Source: CAZSXU01 sp964610505 (GTDB taxonomy: Bacteria > Arandabacterota > Arandabacteria > JAGLYR01). Taken from it: 64,000 nucleotides of DNA. Below, piece by piece: positions 61,658 to 64,000 of the stretch; the stretch's first letter is position 1, and every line of letters begins with the position of its first letter. The DNA is taken from assembly GCA_964610505.1 (NCBI GenBank), contig CAZSXU010000018.1:16926-80925 (forward strand), in the 5' to 3' direction. The translations under genes and the position numbers were made by a program. Under the pieces are notes generated by a model, which saw only the letters and a program-made list of their open reading frames with translations, was not told where the DNA came from and did not search any database.

Positions 61658-63097
61658 TCATTCGCCGCTTCCCCATGCCCGCCTGACGATCTCGTCGGAC
61701 GGGCGTTTCGTCATGAGGGACACGAGCACGATGACTCCCAACCCGACAGCCGTTCCCGCAATGAACCCGTGGACCCCGAAAGGATTCTCGAGTGCCGTCC
61801 AGAGAAGGGCGGTCGAGGCCCCGGCCACCATCGAGGCAAATGCTCCGCCCCGGCTTGCGCGCTTCCAGTAGATCCCGAAGAGCAGCGGCCAGAGGTTGGT
61901 CGACGCGATCACGGCCCAGGAGAAGGCCGTGAGAACCAGGATCAGTGCGGGAGGCCGGAGCGCGATGAGAAGGGAAACGAGACCGACCCCGGCGCTGATC
62001 CAACGTGTGATCCGGAGTTCCCGCGCCGGCTCCAGAGATACGGACAGGCCCTTCTCCAGGATGTCCTTGACGAGAGAACTCGAGATGATGATGAGCACTC
62101 CGGCGAAGGTGGACATTCCGGCGGCGATGACGCCCGCCAGAAAGACGGCGCCCCAGATGGGGGAGAGCACTCCTCTGGTGAGTGTGGGAATGGCAAGGTC
62201 CGGGCTCTCGAGGGACGGGTAGAGGACTCGCGCAATCGCCCCGTTCAGATACGGAAGAAGCGCCACACAGGCGCCGATGGTTACGACCACCGTGCCGACC
62301 CTCAGCATCCGCGTATCTTTGATCGAGTAGAATCGAATGACCAGCTGCGGCATTCCCCAGGTTCCGAGGCTCACGACCAGGCAGAAGGAGATGAGTCCCG
62401 CCCAGCCCCATGTGCCGGGCGTGGAGAGAAGTCCGGGATCGATCTCCGCCAGCCGGAGATGCAGGGAGGACAGTCCGCCCACGGCCCCCAGCGAGAAGAC
62501 CGTGAGGAGGACGAGCCCGAAGATCATGACCCACGCCTGGAGGAAACTTGTCCATACGACGGCCAGGTACCCCCCGATGGCCACGTAGAAAACGATGATC
62601 AGGCCCGAGAGTGCGACGCCCGCCCAGTAGGGCATGTCCATCAGCACTTCCATGGCGTTGGCCATGCCCTTGAGTACGCTCACATTGTAGATGATGAGGA
62701 AGAGAAAGATGATCGCCGCGGAGAAGACTCGGGATTCCGGGGAATCGTAGCGCTCCTTGAACAGGCCCGAGATGGTCATGACCCCGAGGCGTTCGCTGAA
62801 GAGGCGGACCCTCTTGCCGAGGACGATCCAGCAGATGAAGCAGCCGACGAGGACATTGACGGCGCCGATCCAGAGCGTGGCCATCCCGAACTTGTAGCCG
62901 AAGCCGCCGCCCCCGATGATCAGGACCGAGGAGAAGTAGGCGGCGACGAAAGAGAGGGCGGTCACCCAGGGACCGACCGAGCGCCCGCCGATGGCGTAGT
63001 CGGCGGTGTTCTTCGTTCGCCTCCCCGTTATGATCCCGATCCACGCCAGGGCGGCAAGGTAGAGGGCGAGGACGATGATGTAGGTGGCGCGTTCCAT
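61658..63097 (-). CDS. Sodium:solute symporter (SSS family)
   Basis: 479 residues with about 13 membrane helices and the SSS/PutP layout: YAIGGRSVGPWVTALSFVAAYFSSVLIIGGGG at helices 1-2 (the Na+-site region), GYLAVVWTSFLQAW in helix 6, and GVIAAGMSTFAGVLIIISSSLVKDI (helix 9 with the Ser residues of the second Na+ ligand set). Transports an unidentified organic solute with Na+. A 37-residue membrane protein gene lies upstream at 63446, across a repeat-filled region. Confidence 0.9.
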   Translation of the reverse strand: MERATYIIVLALYLAALAWIGIITGRRTKNTADYAIGGRSVGPWVTALSFVAAYFSSVLIIGGGGFGYKFGMATLWIGAVNVLVGCFICWIVLGKRVRLFSERLGVMTISGLFKERYDSPESRVFSAAIIFLFLIIYNVSVLKGMANAMEVLMDMPYWAGVALSGLIIVFYVAIGGYLAVVWTSFLQAWVMIFGLVLLTVFSLGAVGGLSSLHLRLAEIDPGLLSTPGTWGWAGLISFCLVVSLGTWGMPQLVIRFYSIKDTRMLRVGTVVVTIGACVALLPYLNGAIARVLYPSLESPDLAIPTLTRGVLSPIWGAVFLAGVIAAGMSTFAGVLIIISSSLVKDILEKGLSVSLEPARELRITRWISAGVGLVSLLIALRPPALILVLTAFSWAVIASTNLWPLLFGIYWKRASRGGAFASMVAGASTALLWTALENPFGVHGFIAGTAVGLGVIVLVSLMTKRPSDEIVRRAWGSGE

Positions 63098-63118
63098 TGA
63101 GTTCCCCTGAAAGGCAAG

Positions 63119-63180
63119 CCACAGATTTCGAAGAAGAGAAAATCAAGAGATAGCCACAGATTGCACAGATTACACGGATG
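63119..63180. repeat. Family A short tandem repeat, double copy
   Basis: CCACAGATTTCGAAG, then after GAGAAAATCAAGAGATA a second block CCACAGATTGCACAGATTAC. The GAAGA...ATCAAG spacer also appears beside the copy at 4345. Confidence 0.7.
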
Positions 63181-63281
63181 AGAAAGACCCTGTGGCCGGA
63201 CGTTCTGTGCCGAGAACCCGGCCCAGGTCTCCCGGCCGGGGTGGATGCACTCCATTTCCACCCCATTCCCGATGCCCTGGA

Positions 63282-63388
63282 TGTCCGTCACGGGTCCTGT
63301 CTCGAAGGTCTCTTCTCCGTGCTCCCTCTACCTTGTCTCGTTCCGCGCGCCGAAAAGAGCCTTCGAGCTACCCGCTCCGGACGGGACC
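63282..63388. repeat. Palindromic intergenic element, family D, copy 2
   Basis: Shares TGTCCGTCACGGGTCCTGTC and a CTCCGTGCTCCCTC core with copy 1 at 40603. The arms TCTCGAAGGTCTCTTCTCCG and CGAAAAGAGCCTTCGAG pair, with different bases from copy 1 on both sides. Confidence 0.65.
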
Positions 63389-63445
63389 TTTCCGCGTTGC
63401 GCAATCGCATTCCAATGCCAGCCCAATGTCCCCGTGTGCCCGTCA

Positions 63446-63559
63446 CTAATCCTGTTTCTCTTTTCCCTGTACGAGCGCCCAGACGACGGCGGCGATCACG
63501 GTGACGCCGGTGATGACCCAGGCGAGAAACGTCGACCAGGGAGAATGGAAAGGCGCCAT
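63446..63559 (-). CDS. 37-residue single-helix membrane protein (probable symporter accessory peptide)
   Basis: MAPFHSPWSTFLAWVITGVT continues as a hydrophobic helix and ends in a charged tail (QGKEKQD). AAGGA stands 7 nt before the ATG. Very short one-helix proteins of this shape accompany some SSS-family symporters as small accessory proteins. Here the symporter is the next gene on the same strand but 348 bp away, beyond repeats, so the link is inference. Confidence 0.6.
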   Translation of the reverse strand: MAPFHSPWSTFLAWVITGVTVIAAVVWALVQGKEKQD

Positions 63560-63574
63560 CACGAGTTCCTTCTT

Positions 63575-64000
63575 CTAGAAGTCAAACAGGAGTTCCCACC
63601 GCAGAAAGACCGCGCGATCCATCCCAAACCCGAGGGAACCCTTCGTCGATATGGGGGCCGTCTCCGGCACCTTCGTCTCGTCGGCAAGAAATAATCCCCA
63701 CGATGCCGCTTCGGCATAGAAGTCCCCGGGGAGGAAAACCTCCGCGAGCATATGTCCCTTGATCCCGGGATGCAGGCGAAGCCGGAGTTGGCTCTCCAGA
63801 AGCCAGCCGCGATGATGACTTGGAAAGAAACCGAGACGAGGCTCGTGAGCAGTGAGACGGTACACGCAGGCGGAAAAGACTCCTCGGTTCCTGAACGGTG
63901 CGTCGAGCTTCAAGAACAGGGCCCCGAAATTCTGCCAGTACGCTACTCCGTCTTCGCGAATGAGAGTGTAGATATAAAGTTCACTCCACTTCGGCCATCG
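63575..64000 (-). CDS. Outer-membrane beta-barrel-like protein, C-terminal fragment
   Basis: The frame is open to the window edge; 141 residues are visible and the start lies beyond 64000. The segment consists of alternating hydrophobic strands with Tyr/Trp belts (ELYIYTLIREDGVAYWQNFG, GWLLESQLRLRLHPG, HMLAEVFLPGDFYAEAASWG) and ends RAVFLRWELLFDF. A terminal Phe is the usual signal of outer-membrane barrels for BAM. Function unknown. Confidence 0.6.
   Translation of the reverse strand, partial: RWPKWSELYIYTLIREDGVAYWQNFGALFLKLDAPFRNRGVFSACVYRLTAHEPRLGFFPSHHRGWLLESQLRLRLHPGIKGHMLAEVFLPGDFYAEAASWGLFLADETKVPETAPISTKGSLGFGMDRAVFLRWELLFDF

Larger units (their letters stand above)
63098..63445. 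other. Repeat-filled space upstream of the symporter
   Basis: 348 bp with no ORF of note. It holds two family A repeat blocks and the family D palindrome, but no clear promoter. Confidence 0.6.

Noticed and set aside
1..64000. tRNA, rRNA and transposase genes
   Set aside because: Looked for by eye (T-arm GTTCGA contexts, DDE-type or tyrosine recombinase motifs); nothing convincing was found. A tRNAscan and HMM run would be decisive.

Overview
The window is high-GC bacterial DNA (roughly 60-65% G+C by eye) from a scaffolded draft assembly, most likely a metagenome bin: it contains three runs of exactly 100 N (15277-15376, 17112-17211, 45709-45808). Five secreted proteins end in the same PNPFNP...WDG...G.Y...K domain (FlgD-like Ig / type IX-like sorting domain), and there are gingipain-like peptidases and VCBS/FG-GAP repeats. 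This points to an FCB-superphylum candidate lineage (Eisenbacteria / Krumholzibacteriota / Latescibacterota-like). That placement is inference from gene style, not from a marker gene.

Layout. 1-9786: the end of a DUF2207 membrane protein, a GT-C-like membrane protein translationally coupled to an RlmD-type rRNA methyltransferase, an OPT-family transporter and a lipoprotein pullulanase. 9991-15141: a secreted GH13 amylase, trpS and a long SHMT. 15414-19990: a YkgJ-type cysteine-cluster protein, an AlkD-like repair protein, a 197-bp tandem repeat array broken by a gap, and an SppA peptidase fused to an N-terminal beta-barrel-like region. 20324-28356: the nickel-pincer-cofactor genes larE-larB-larC, with a 711-bp duplication of the larC 3' half flanking a low-GC island that encodes one membrane-anchored NACHT-HEAT protein. 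28604-31843: a C25-like peptidase and an Old Yellow Enzyme. 32124-36764: an ECF sigma / zinc-finger anti-sigma / TPR-CHAT protease cluster. 36901-43101: an FG-GAP beta-propeller protein, DUF4416, a QueG-like Fe-S protein, a membrane protein and a small Rho_N-like basic protein. 43436-43766: two tandem tiny paralogues. 43763-49378: a CHASE2-PP2C phosphatase (cut by a gap) and a sorted GH57 amylase. 49470-51947: a lipoprotein, corA and a nitroreductase. 52251-58377: an operon of three exported proteins (unknown, M23-like, C25-like). 58378-64000: an alpha/beta hydrolase, a methyltransferase, a cupin, a DUF4365 protein, an SSS-family symporter with a separate 37-residue membrane protein, and the C-terminus of an outer-membrane-like protein.

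Themes. (1) Extracellular alpha-glucan use: pullulanase, GH13 and GH57 enzymes, all exported and all with starch-binding-like modules. (2) Exported peptidases and CHAT/NACHT signalling proteins. (3) Unusual repeat content: at least four short-period (7-9 nt) intergenic tandem repeat families and two families of long imperfect palindromes, one of them tandemly amplified. (4) Compact convergent genes: three pairs share their stop codons through a CTAG tetranucleotide. No tRNA, rRNA, CRISPR array or recognisable transposase was seen. The best candidate for an undescribed system is the larC-embedded NACHT-HEAT island with its gene-restoring 711-bp repeats; next are the tandem tiny paralogues and the 197-bp palindromic array.
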